Notes: generated from the sequence alone by a model not told the origin. Positions 1 to 6,353 are shown, counted from the first letter of the stretch. The stretch: DNA of 9,158 nt from Thermoproteota archaeon (GCA_026414125.1 JAOAJQ010000042.1:1-9158), one strand, 5' to 3'. Numbers and translations are program-made.

Positions 1-580
1 TTGTAACACGGGCGGCCTGGGTACTGTGGAATACGGTACTGCACTTGGAATAATAAGGCTCGCGTGGGAGGAGGGGAGGAGGATTTCCGTGTTGGCTACT
101 GAAACTAGGCCGCTGCTCCAGGGTGCGAGGCTCACCGCTTGGGAGCTTAAGAAATACGGTGTCCCGTTTAAGCTGATCTGCGACTCCACGGCTGGATACG
201 TTATGGCAAGGGGCATGGTTGACAAGGTTCTCGTGGGTGCAGACAGGATTCTTGCAACAGGGCATGTTGCGAACAAGATTGGAACCCTGACGCTGGCGGT
301 TCTGGCGAAGCATTATGGCATACCGTTTTACGTTGCAGCACCCTTGTCAACTTTCGACCTCGCGATGAAGGCGGGGGATATTCCTATTGAAGAGAGAGAC
401 CCTACAGAGGTCACGCATTTCCTCGGCAGGCTTGTCACTGTGGAGGGAGTTGAGGCTATGAACCCTGCGTTCGACGTTACTCCGCCAGAGCTTATCTCGG
501 GGATTGTTACTGAGAAGGGAGTGATCCAGCCGCCGTACGATGCTAGCATTCCTAAAGCTTTCTCGGGAATGGTCGGTTAG
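1..580 (+). CDS. mtnA: S-methyl-5-thioribose-1-phosphate isomerase, C-terminal part (5' end outside window)
   Basis: This enzyme isomerises 5-methylthioribose-1-phosphate to methylthioribulose-1-phosphate in the methionine salvage pathway and belongs to the eIF2B-alpha/beta/delta-like fold. The reading frame is open from base 2, beginning CNTGGLGTVEYGTA, so the N-terminal half lies off the left edge. The GTG at 26 is an internal valine, not a start. Visible family motifs are the Cys at 2-4 (catalytic Cys in MtnA), ETRPLLQGARLTAWEL, the Asp of GADRI at 242-244, NKIGT, FYVAAPLSTFD and IPIEERDP. The Cys-to-Asp spacing is exactly 80 residues, the same as Cys160/Asp240 of the Bacillus enzyme. The IPIEERDP segment argues for MtnA rather than the related archaeal ribose-1,5-bisphosphate isomerase or a translation-factor eIF2B subunit. 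The gene converges with the kinase gene at 585, leaving a gap of 4 nt. Confidence 0.93.
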   Translation, partial: CNTGGLGTVEYGTALGIIRLAWEEGRRISVLATETRPLLQGARLTAWELKKYGVPFKLICDSTAGYVMARGMVDKVLVGADRILATGHVANKIGTLTLAVLAKHYGIPFYVAAPLSTFDLAMKAGDIPIEERDPTEVTHFLGRLVTVEGVEAMNPAFDVTPPELISGIVTEKGVIQPPYDASIPKAFSGMVG

Positions 581-584
581 CCTT

Positions 585-2135
585 CTATTCTTGCTCTGCG
601 AGAAGCTGGAAAAGGGGCTTGAGATGATGGTAGAGGGAAACGTAGAGGCGGTACTGTTCATCGTAGAGTTTTGAAGCCAAAGGATCTGGTTTCGAGGAGT
701 CGCCGTATCTAACTGTCTCAGCACAGGCCTGGTTCAAGTCTCTCCATAAGCCGTAAGCAGTACCAGCTAGCAAACAGGAGCCGAAGGAAACATCGTTTAG
801 CTGAACAGTGCTCACAACGGTTTCTGAGAGAACGTTAGCCAGTATTTCCCTCCAGAGCCTGCTCACCGAGCCCCCTCCTCTGAAAACCAGTTTCTCAGGC
901 TTCAACCCGAGTTCTGTTAAAACCTCTTTGCAATCTCTGAATGCGAACGCCACACCTTCTAAGACAGCCCTAACCATGTGTGTCTTATCGTGCGTAAGGC
1001 TGAGGCCAAAGAAAACCCCTCTTGCAACAGGATCGTTGTGAGGAGTCCTCTCCCCTATCAGGTATGGTAGGAAAACAAGGCCTTTTGAACCCGGTGGGGC
1101 CTTAGTGGCCTCCAGGGTTAAAACATCGTAGACATCTATTCCACAGGTTTCTGAGAGGCGCTTCTCCTTTATTCCAAGAGTGTCTCTAAACCATCTTAGG
1201 GATAAGCCTGCTGAAAGCGTTGAGCCTTGAACAACCCACATGTCTGGAGCAGCGTGACAGAAAGTATTCGTCCGACCCATCTTGTCCACCACTGGTCTAG
1301 CCGTCGGGCTTAGAACTTGGCCTCCAGTACCTATGTTTACCGACCAGACTCCTTCATGTATTACTCCACAGCCAAGGGCCCCGACCATCGAGTCTCCACC
1401 GCCTGTTGCAACAATCGTCCCCAGTCTTAAGCCCAATGCCTCCGCAGCCTGTCTACTAAGTTCTCCAGCAGCCTCGTGCGAGCACCTGATCTCTGGAAGA
1501 GCATCTAACCCTATGCCTACGATGGACGCTATCTCCTGAGACCATTGTCTTCTACGTATGTCAAGAAGCAGAGATCCTGAAGCGTCGCTGAAATCCGTGC
1601 AGATAACATCGGTAAGCTTCATCCTAATATAATCCTTTGGGAATAGCAGTGTTTTCACAGCCTCCGCAATCCTAGGCTCATTCTGCCTAACCCACAGGAA
1701 GCTTACAGCAGCGAAACCCGTGGCCGCCCTGTTCCCAGATATCTCTATCAATGCTTCCACTCCAAGCTCATTCTCAATCTGTGTGCGTTGACTCCTACTC
1801 CTGTTGTCAGACCATATTATCGCAGGTCTCAAAACCTCTCTGGAACTGTTTAGAAGAACCATTCCGTGCATCTGGCCTGAGACACAGATGCTTGAAACGG
1901 AGTCTCCGCTGAACCCGGTTTTACTGAGAAGCTCGTGAACAGCCTCCTTAACGCTCTGCCACCATACAGCCGGATCCTGCTCGCACCATCCTAGAGCAGG
2001 CGACTCAATCAAGTATGATCTGCTGGTGCTCAACAATACTGACCACTTACTGTCTACCAACGTTGCCTTGAAGCTGGATGTTCCAAGATCCAGCCCAAGC
2101 ATAAGAGGAGGCTCTGCCCGCATCACCATTTTCAT
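585..2135 (-). CDS. xylB: FGGY-family carbohydrate kinase, xylulokinase-like
   Basis: This is probably an ATP-dependent pentulose kinase (D-xylulose to xylulose-5-phosphate), cytoplasmic. At 516 aa it is close to full family length (about 480-510). The actin-like ATPase fold is marked by GLDLGTSS (14-21), SGQMHG (86-91, the xylulokinase substrate motif), IIWSDNRS (106-113), TDFSDASG (180-187), GGGDSM (245-250, with the presumed catalytic base Asp248), NIGTGG (267-272) and the FGGY C-terminal signature FRGGGSVSRLW (418-428). The usual EGAAYGAA segment after that signature reads VSFGSCLLAG here. The start is ATG at 2135, with further in-frame ATGs at 2129 and 2123. A TATA box at 2153-2160 predicts a transcript beginning around 2131, so the message is leaderless or nearly so and the second ATG may be used. 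No Shine-Dalgarno is seen. The substrate is inferred from family motifs; L-ribulose or another pentulose is possible. Confidence 0.87.
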   Translation of the reverse strand: MKMVMRAEPPLMLGLDLGTSSFKATLVDSKWSVLLSTSRSYLIESPALGWCEQDPAVWWQSVKEAVHELLSKTGFSGDSVSSICVSGQMHGMVLLNSSREVLRPAIIWSDNRSRSQRTQIENELGVEALIEISGNRAATGFAAVSFLWVRQNEPRIAEAVKTLLFPKDYIRMKLTDVICTDFSDASGSLLLDIRRRQWSQEIASIVGIGLDALPEIRCSHEAAGELSRQAAEALGLRLGTIVATGGGDSMVGALGCGVIHEGVWSVNIGTGGQVLSPTARPVVDKMGRTNTFCHAAPDMWVVQGSTLSAGLSLRWFRDTLGIKEKRLSETCGIDVYDVLTLEATKAPPGSKGLVFLPYLIGERTPHNDPVARGVFFGLSLTHDKTHMVRAVLEGVAFAFRDCKEVLTELGLKPEKLVFRGGGSVSRLWREILANVLSETVVSTVQLNDVSFGSCLLAGTAYGLWRDLNQACAETVRYGDSSKPDPLASKLYDEQYRLYVSLYHHLKPLFQLLAEQE

Positions 2136-2152
2136 TGACGATCCCTTGGTGT

Positions 2153-2160
2153 CTTATAAA
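2153..2160 (-). promoter_or_regulatory. TATA box of the xylB-like gene
   Basis: TTTATAAG on the minus strand, centred about 22 nt upstream of the ATG at 2135. With the archaeal TATA-to-start distance of about 25-27 nt, transcription would begin at or just inside the annotated start, which suggests a leaderless mRNA. The rest of the spacer to the tRNA (2161-2285) shows only short palindromes, such as GGCATGCC at 2249-2256, with no assignable function. Confidence 0.55.
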
Positions 2161-2285
2161 GCTAGCAACCTGCTGTAGACTCACTGGCTATGGTAAACTC
2201 GCCTACATTACTATTAGCCAAGGCCTATAACTGTGTGAACAAGCAGCTGGCATGCCGCTTTGATAATTACAGTTTTCCGAGAGAA

Positions 2286-2378
2286 TGGGCCGAGCCGGAC
2301 TCGAACCGGCAATCTCCCGCGCCTACTGGCCATGCAGGCGGTCAGGCGGGTGTCCTGACCAAATTAGACTATCGGCCC
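2286..2378 (-). tRNA. tRNA-Val (anticodon GAC) with an 18-nt intron
   Basis: Read on the minus strand, the gene folds as a full class I tRNA. It has acceptor stem GGGCCGA/TCGGCCC with discriminator A, D-arm GTCT/GGAC enclosing GGTCA, anticodon stem CCCGC/GCGGG (2350-2346 and 2320-2316), a 5-nt variable loop, and T-arm GCCGG-TTCGAGT-CCGGC. The anticodon loop is 25 nt instead of 7, so an 18-nt intron is present. The 5' side reads CT-GAC, putting the anticodon at 2343-2341, and the arm sequence and discriminator A fit archaeal tRNA-Val. CTG/CAG and GCC/GGC helices flank an ACC bulge, a relaxed bulge-helix-bulge favouring splicing after C36 (intron 2340-2323). The boundary could be one base further along (37/38). 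CCA is not encoded. A TATA-like CTTTTTAAAC lies at 2420-2411. Confidence 0.85.
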
Positions 2379-2410
2379 CTTGTTTTTCCAGTTAAAAATA
2401 AAGGTGAATG

Positions 2411-2420
2411 GTTTAAAAAG
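2411..2420 (-). promoter_or_regulatory. TATA-like element upstream of tRNA-Val
   Basis: CTTTTTAAAC on the minus strand, centred about 37 nt upstream of the mature tRNA 5' end. It would give a pre-tRNA with a leader of about 10 nt, removed by RNase P. A second A+T-rich element (TATTTTTAAC, 2400-2391) lies closer and is an alternative. Confidence 0.35.
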
Positions 2421-2423
2421 TTT

Positions 2424-2684
2424 TCATTCCCGCCTGACTATCTTTGAACCCATTCCCTTCCATTCCTCTCTATTAAAGTTGGATTCTACGTCGATCTCAT
2501 CTTTTATAAGTCCCTTTCTGGCTAAAAAAAGGCTAAAATCCCTTATTTCTTCATTTAGGTAATGTGTTATCGTTATCGAAAAGTTGAACGTAGCATGATG
2601 ACCCGTATGCTGGGAAAGATTAGCAAGCTTTTGAAAGAGGTTGGCCTCATGTACATAGACACAGTTCCAAGAGGGGCAGCTAAT
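2424..2684 (-). pseudogene. Protein-like open frame without a start codon (possible gene relic)
   Basis: The minus strand is open for 86 codons between a TAA at 2687-2685 and a TGA at 2426-2424, with no ATG, GTG or TTG in frame near its beginning. The only Met lies near the C-terminus. The translation has good protein-like composition: an aromatic and hydrophobic stretch (HATFNFSITITHYLNEEI), then an amphipathic charged segment (RDFSLFLARKGLIKDEI) and EEWKGMG near the end. An ATG-started frame in the next register (ATG at about 2704, MGEWKTSKLAAPLGTVSMYM) enters the same stretch, so one frameshift would join them into a protein of roughly 95 aa. I do not recognise the family. It may be a decayed gene fragment or chance. 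A plus-strand 41-codon frame (2595-2720) overlaps it and cannot be excluded as the real one. Confidence 0.3.
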
Positions 2685-2711
2685 TTAGAAGTTTTCCACT
2701 CACCCATAACA

Positions 2712-2719
2712 TTTAATTA
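2712..2719 (+). promoter_or_regulatory. TATA box of the Gfo/Idh/MocA gene
   Basis: TTTAATTA centred about 33 nt before the ATG at 2749. It predicts a transcript starting near 2742 with a leader of only about 7 nt, consistent with the absence of any Shine-Dalgarno before the start. Confidence 0.5.
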
Positions 2720-2748
2720 ACTTTTTCTAGAAGCATCTGGTCCTGACG

Positions 2749-3774
2749 ATGAGCAAAGAAATAAAAGTTGGGATAATAGGAAGCGGAGGAATAGCTAGAG
2801 TGCACGCAATAGCGTACTCAAAGATGGATTTCGTTAAGATTGTAGCGGTTTCCGATATCGTAAAAGAGCGGGCTGAATCCTTGTCTAAAGAATTTAATGC
2901 AAAAGCCTACGCGAATCATGAGGATATGTTAAAGGAAAATGATCTAGATTTAATAAGCATTTGCACTCCTCCTTTTACTCATAGAGATATAGCCTTAGAT
3001 GTAATTAAGTCAAACATAAATGTTTTTTGCGAGAAGCCTTTGGCGTTAAACTCAAAAGAAGCAAAAGAAATGGTAGACGAAGCCCGAAGAAGAGGCTTAT
3101 ATTTCGGCGTTGATTTTCAAAATAGGTTTCTCCCCCAGCATGTTAAGGCGAAAGAACTATTAAATGAGGGTGCAATAGGTAAACTTATCCAAGCAAGATT
3201 TAGAGTAGGTTATGATATTCTTGAAGCTGTTCCTCCTTCTGCCCCCATGAGAGAGTGGCTGTTTGACAAGGAAAAATCCGGAGGCGGAGTGCTGATGGAT
3301 ATAGGTTCGCATTGGATAGATCTTTCAAGAATGTTCGTTGGCGTAGAAGCCAAAAACGTATCCGCTGAAATCAGTAGAAACATAGAAAACATAGAGGTTG
3401 AGGATAATGCGATGATTTTAATTCTGTTTAAAAATTCTGTTCATACGCTTGTGGATGTTAGCTGGACCCAGCAAAATGAACAATGGCCGGTTGAGTTATA
3501 CGGTGATCAGGGAACCATATTGTGCAATCTTACTGAAAAGAAGATAGTGCTATATACAAGAAATAGAAAATATTCGAACGATGGTAAAATCAGAACCATT
3601 ACTCCTCAGTTGCCTGAGATAGGTGAGCCCCACGAATACTTGATCAGAATGTTTGTTAATTCTATTATTAGAAGAAACGAGCCGCCGGTTTCTGGCTATG
3701 ACGGTTATAAGACTCAGGAAATAATAGATGCTGCCTATAGATCTGCAAACGAAAAGATAAAAGTCATACTTTAA
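2749..3774 (+). CDS. Gfo/Idh/MocA-family NAD(P)-dependent sugar oxidoreductase
   Basis: 341 aa, a normal length for this family. The N-terminal Rossmann domain carries GIIGSGGIARVHA (8-20, the GxGxxA dinucleotide loop) and CEKPLAL (94-100), whose Lys96 is the conserved EKP catalytic lysine. The C-terminal substrate domain starts around 125. It holds GGGVLMDIGSHWIDL (178-192), where Asp184 and His188 match the D-x3-H catalytic pair of inositol dehydrogenase. The family oxidises or reduces hydroxyls of sugars, inositols and their derivatives; the exact substrate cannot be read from the sequence. It is a single-gene unit with a close TATA box and converges with the ribosomal stalk operon. Its codons are markedly richer in AAA, AAT and ATA than the flanking genes, which suggests a different origin or recent acquisition. 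A functional link to the nearby xylB-like kinase is possible but not shown. Confidence 0.9.
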   Translation: MSKEIKVGIIGSGGIARVHAIAYSKMDFVKIVAVSDIVKERAESLSKEFNAKAYANHEDMLKENDLDLISICTPPFTHRDIALDVIKSNINVFCEKPLALNSKEAKEMVDEARRRGLYFGVDFQNRFLPQHVKAKELLNEGAIGKLIQARFRVGYDILEAVPPSAPMREWLFDKEKSGGGVLMDIGSHWIDLSRMFVGVEAKNVSAEISRNIENIEVEDNAMILILFKNSVHTLVDVSWTQQNEQWPVELYGDQGTILCNLTEKKIVLYTRNRKYSNDGKIRTITPQLPEIGEPHEYLIRMFVNSIIRRNEPPVSGYDGYKTQEIIDAAYRSANEKIKVIL

Positions 3775-3816
3775 TATTCTTACCACCTGCATTCTTATAT
3801 GTTTTCAGCCATAGCA

Positions 3817-3851
3817 TTACCATATGTCTAAGTTGGGGACAGTATTGGTAA
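3817..3851. terminator. Stem-loop between convergent genes (possible bidirectional terminator)
   Basis: TTACCA (3817-3822) pairs with TGGTAA (3846-3851), and inside it TGTC (3825-3828) pairs with GACA (3838-3841), with TA/TA pairing possible between them. The hairpin lies 14 nt past the rpl12 stop on the minus strand and about 43 nt past the oxidoreductase stop on the plus strand. No long U-run follows on either strand, so its role as a terminator is uncertain. Confidence 0.3.
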
Positions 3852-3864
3852 AGTTAGAAAACTG

Positions 3865-4164
3865 TTACTCGAAAAGTGCACCAAGCCCAGCCATTTCCTC
3901 GGCTGGCTTCTCCTCCTTCTTTTCCTCCTTCTTCTCAGCCGGCGCCTGCTGAGCTGCTGGCGCAGCCTGGGCTACTGGGCCTATTGCCAGCGGCGCTGAC
4001 AATACTTCGTCAATGTTCACTTTTGATAGCGAGGAGACCAGTACTTTTATTCTAGCTTCATCCGGTTCTATGCCTGCCGCCTTCATTATGGCTTTTATCC
4101 TGTCCTCTGTAATCTCCTGCTTCGCGGAGTGCAGGAGCAGTGCCGCATGGATGTACTCAGACAT
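3865..4164 (-). CDS. rpl12: Large-subunit ribosomal stalk protein L12 (archaeal P1)
   Basis: 99 aa archaeal/eukaryal-type acidic stalk protein. Dimers bind the L10 spine and recruit the GTPase factors (aEF1A, aEF2). The N-terminal dimerisation and L10-binding helices (MSEYIHAALLLHS, about 1-60) are followed by an Ala/Pro-rich hinge (QAAPAAQQAPAEK), a Lys/Glu-rich linker and the factor-binding tail MAGLGALFE. The tail ends in ALFE rather than the more common ALFG. An ATG six bases upstream (4170) would add two residues, but the Shine-Dalgarno GAGGTG (4177-4172) is only 1 nt from it and 7 nt from the ATG at 4164, so the inner start is chosen. The gene follows rpl10 after a 152-nt spacer with its own TATA candidates, so it may be transcribed separately, in line with the excess of L12 over other stalk proteins. 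Confidence 0.95.
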   Translation of the reverse strand: MSEYIHAALLLHSAKQEITEDRIKAIMKAAGIEPDEARIKVLVSSLSKVNIDEVLSAPLAIGPVAQAAPAAQQAPAEKKEEKKEEKPAEEMAGLGALFE

Positions 4165-4171
4165 CAGCATC

Positions 4172-4190
4172 CACCTCAGAATTTTCTGAG
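4172..4190 (-). promoter_or_regulatory. rpl12 ribosome binding site overlapping a small hairpin
   Basis: GAGGTG (4177-4172) complements the 16S 3' end. Its GAG is also the last part of an inverted repeat, CTCAG-AAAATT-CTGAG on the minus strand (4190-4175). In the mRNA this forms a 5-bp stem that covers half of the ribosome binding site, an arrangement able to limit initiation. Whether it does so at growth temperature is unknown. Confidence 0.45.
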
Positions 4191-4207
4191 CATTCTTACA
4201 TGGGGTG

Positions 4208-4247
4208 TTTTTAAGCTTTTATCCGCTCTTTCAAAGTATCTTTTAAG
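4208..4247 (-). promoter_or_regulatory. Candidate TATA boxes for rpl12
   Basis: Two A+T-rich elements lie on the minus strand in the rpl10-rpl12 spacer: CTTAAAAG (4247-4240) and CTTAAAAA (4215-4208). They would start transcripts near 4217 and 4186, giving leaders of about 53 or 22 nt that include the GAGGTG site. The longer leader contains the whole hairpin next to that site. Confidence 0.4.
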
Positions 4248-4316
4248 CCTGCAAAACCTCTTTAAACATTAAATTGGTCGGAGCCCCCTAAATCGTCATC
4301 ATGAATACTCTTGAGG

Positions 4317-5165
4317 CTAGGCTTTTTCAAGCAGGGCTTCAAGCCGGCTTGCCTCGGCTCTCGCCGTCTGCAACATTATTTTAACCGTGTTCTCATCGTA
4401 GAATTGTGTTTTAAGGCTTAGCGTAACAGCCTTGGAGAAGGCTTCTCTAAGCATTACTCTAAGGTTTTCAGGCGTTGGGAAGAATGTTGCAACGGACAGC
4501 TTGAAAGCGTTTTCAACACTCTTAGAGAGTTCCTTCAAAACATCTTCGAAGGTTATTGTGAGAACATCCTCACTGTACACTATGTCGTTATGAATAGCTG
4601 CGTAGGATTTTATAAATGCTTCAACCGGCCTTATGTTGAGCTTCGAGAGAACAGAGGCTAGTTGAGGCGTAACCACGTCCCCCGGCTTCGCGACCACAGT
4701 GTCCTTAGTTATCCATATGCTTCCAGTTTCAATCCTTGTTGGCAGGCCTACTTCGTTCAGGGAAGAGATCACTGGGCCGGCTGGAAGACCAGTGTTTCCA
4801 GCAGGGACAACTATCTCCCTGTCGACAACGTCGCCAGCGTTAAGAGGCAGCCTTATCGAATATTTTTTAAGCTCCTGCTGAAGCTCATAAGGATCCTCGT
4901 TGGAAACGATCAGCATCACCGAACCCTTGGAGGCATGCTTCTTCAGGAATTCTCTTAGCGCTTGTGAGCCTGTTTTCTCAGCAGCCTTCTGCAGAAGCGT
5001 TGTCTTAACGTGTCTCAGAATAGCTCTCCCCCTAAGCCTCCTCCTAGCCTCGTTTATCGTTATGGACTTAACTCTGAAAGTGTTGACAAGCATCACCGTC
5101 CTGCTTGACTCTATCAGACGGAGAATCTCGTCTATAACCCTTGCTTTAAGAACCTGCTGGCTCAA
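4317..5165 (-). CDS. rpl10: Large-subunit ribosomal protein L10 (archaeal P0), without the acidic C-terminal tail
   Basis: This is the stalk base protein: its N-terminal domain binds 23S rRNA beside L11, and its C-terminal spine helices carry L12 dimers. The product has 282 aa. The rRNA-binding domain includes the RHVKTTLLQKA segment. The inserted domain includes VVPAGNTGLPAGPV. The spine includes LNIRPVEAF and the terminal helix ENTVKIMLQTARAEASRLEALLEKA. Archaeal P0 proteins usually run to about 330 residues, ending in a Glu/Lys-rich stretch plus a GLGALFG-like motif. Here the protein stops right after the spine, and no such tail appears in any frame downstream. The start is TTG at 5165. 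It overlaps the rpl1 stop as TTGA and is preceded by GGGAGG (5178-5173) with 7-nt spacing, so translation is coupled to rpl1. Confidence 0.93.
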   Translation of the reverse strand: MSQQVLKARVIDEILRLIESSRTVMLVNTFRVKSITINEARRRLRGRAILRHVKTTLLQKAAEKTGSQALREFLKKHASKGSVMLIVSNEDPYELQQELKKYSIRLPLNAGDVVDREIVVPAGNTGLPAGPVISSLNEVGLPTRIETGSIWITKDTVVAKPGDVVTPQLASVLSKLNIRPVEAFIKSYAAIHNDIVYSEDVLTITFEDVLKELSKSVENAFKLSVATFFPTPENLRVMLREAFSKAVTLSLKTQFYDENTVKIMLQTARAEASRLEALLEKA

Positions 5166-5839
5166 GCCTTAGCCTCCCTCGATGCTTTAACAATCCTGCC
5201 CATGGTTGTCTTAAATCCTACATATCTCACAGATGCTGACCGGGAGAGCCTTCTCTCAACCGCCGACAGGACGGCGCCAGCGTTTTCCAGAAGCTGCTGA
5301 ACAGGCATTTCCTCATGCCCTATTTTACATGAGACGGCGAGGCTGGATTTAAGCACAAGCCTCACGCTTCTCCTAAGCCTTTCAACAATCGGCGCTATTG
5401 ACGAAGCAGGTGGAACTGGAGTGGGCATCTTGTTCTTAGGCCCGAGGAACTGGCCGAGCACCCTGCCGACCAGCGGCATGAGCGGTGCCTCAGCTATGAA
5501 GAAATCATAGGACTGCGCTATTTTCCTGCAGTTCTTCTTCTTACCAGCCATGCTGCTTAAAACGTCTCTCGAAAGAACATCCAGCCCAAGGCTCTTTGCT
5601 TCAGTAGTCAAGGAGCCGTCTGTGAAAACGCATATTTTAGGCTGCGTCCTGTAGGGGCTGTGCGGAAGCTCCACGAGCTCCGTGAACCTTTGATCCGGCT
5701 TAGACAGGTCTACCCCGGTTAGGCATACAACTATTTCAACACTTTGCGGAAACTTCCTAGGCTTGCTGTACTCTGGGGAAACAGCTTTCCTTAAAGCATC
5801 CTCCAGCGAACCCTTGCTGACTGAAACCGGTACTGACAT
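5162..5839 (-). CDS. rpl1: Large-subunit ribosomal protein L1
   Basis: 225 aa, a normal length for archaeal L1, which forms the mobile L1 stalk that contacts deacylated tRNA at the exit site. The two-domain protein shows the family signature in the middle (DFFIAEAPLMPLVGRVLG, followed by FLGPKNKMPTPVPP) and the closing strand YVGFKTTMGRIVKA. The ATG at 5839 begins 1 nt after the rpl11 stop and has a GGAGGG-type site (5854-5849) about 9 nt upstream, inside rpl11. The 3' end overlaps the rpl10 TTG start. L1 is a known autogenous translational repressor in bacteria and archaea, binding a mimic of its rRNA site in its own mRNA. I could not point to that mimic here. Confidence 0.96.
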   Translation of the reverse strand: MSVPVSVSKGSLEDALRKAVSPEYSKPRKFPQSVEIVVCLTGVDLSKPDQRFTELVELPHSPYRTQPKICVFTDGSLTTEAKSLGLDVLSRDVLSSMAGKKKNCRKIAQSYDFFIAEAPLMPLVGRVLGQFLGPKNKMPTPVPPASSIAPIVERLRRSVRLVLKSSLAVSCKIGHEEMPVQQLLENAGAVLSAVERRLSRSASVRYVGFKTTMGRIVKASREAKA

Positions 5840-5840
5840 T

Positions 5841-6332
5841 CTACGCGCCCTCCCTGCTTAAAGCCTCATCGTACTCCCCCTTATCAAGCATCCTGATAAC
5901 CTCCTTCGGCGGCTTGGAGTCGACTGTCACACCCATGCTTTGACAAGTCCCCAAGACCTCCTTAACCACTCCTTTAAGCGTCTTAGAATAGGTGTCGTTC
6001 ATCTTCATCCTGGCTATTTTAACAACCGTCTTGAAGCTCACGTTTCCCTTCGCCTCTTTTCCGGGTGTTCCAGACCCCTTGTCTATCCCAGCCTCCTTAG
6101 CTATTAGAGCCGAGGTCGTGGGGGTTTTAAGAGTGACAGTGAACTGCTTCGTATCAGTGTCAACCTCAAGCTCAACCGGGACCTTCATCCCCTTAAATTC
6201 CTTAGTAACCTCATTTATCTTAGCCACTACCGCCCCAACGTTAATCCCTAAGGGGCCTATGGCTGGACCCAAGGGGGGCCCGGGCGAAGCATTACCTCCC
6301 TCCACTATGAGCGAAAGGGTCTTTTTTGCCAA
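5841..6332 (-). CDS. rpl11: Large-subunit ribosomal protein L11
   Basis: 163 aa, the normal archaeal size. L11 binds the GTPase-associated region of 23S rRNA next to the L10/L12 stalk. The N-terminal domain shows GGNASPGPPLGPAIGPLGIN, the conserved proline-rich hinge region. The C-terminal rRNA-binding domain carries the TFTVTLKTPTTSALI-like strand (here QFTVTLKTPTTSALIAKEAG) and GTCQSMGVTVD. The start is TTG at 6332 (TTG GCA AAA AAG), because no ATG or GTG occurs in frame upstream. No ribosome binding site is visible. A TATA box centred about 25 nt upstream predicts transcription starting almost exactly at the TTG, so the mRNA is probably leaderless. It is the first gene of the rpl11-rpl1-rpl10 unit. 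Confidence 0.96.
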   Translation of the reverse strand: MAKKTLSLIVEGGNASPGPPLGPAIGPLGINVGAVVAKINEVTKEFKGMKVPVELEVDTDTKQFTVTLKTPTTSALIAKEAGIDKGSGTPGKEAKGNVSFKTVVKIARMKMNDTYSKTLKGVVKEVLGTCQSMGVTVDSKPPKEVIRMLDKGEYDEALSREGA

Positions 6333-6353
6333 CTTGTAGCTCTTAATGTGGAA

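Noticed and set aside
328..724. Minus-strand frames at the end of mtnA and the kinase gene.
   Set aside because: They overlap two well-supported genes out of frame and have no recognisable domain.
2249..2256. GGCATGCC palindrome as a sugar-regulator operator for the kinase gene.
   Set aside because: A single short palindrome about 90 bp upstream of the TATA box, with no second copy and no known matching regulator.
2286..2378. tRNA-Val as the attachment site of an integrated element.
   Set aside because: No second copy of the tRNA 3' half occurs in the window, there is no integrase gene, and the A+T-rich segment lies on the 5' side of the tRNA rather than the usual 3' side.
2190..2447. 85-codon plus-strand open frame across the tRNA.
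   Set aside because: It is antisense to the whole tRNA gene, and its apparent codons come from the tRNA arms.
4662..5172. Plus-strand frames of 60-98 codons inside rpl10.
   Set aside because: They are antisense to a clear ribosomal protein gene, with no start signals and no family resemblance.
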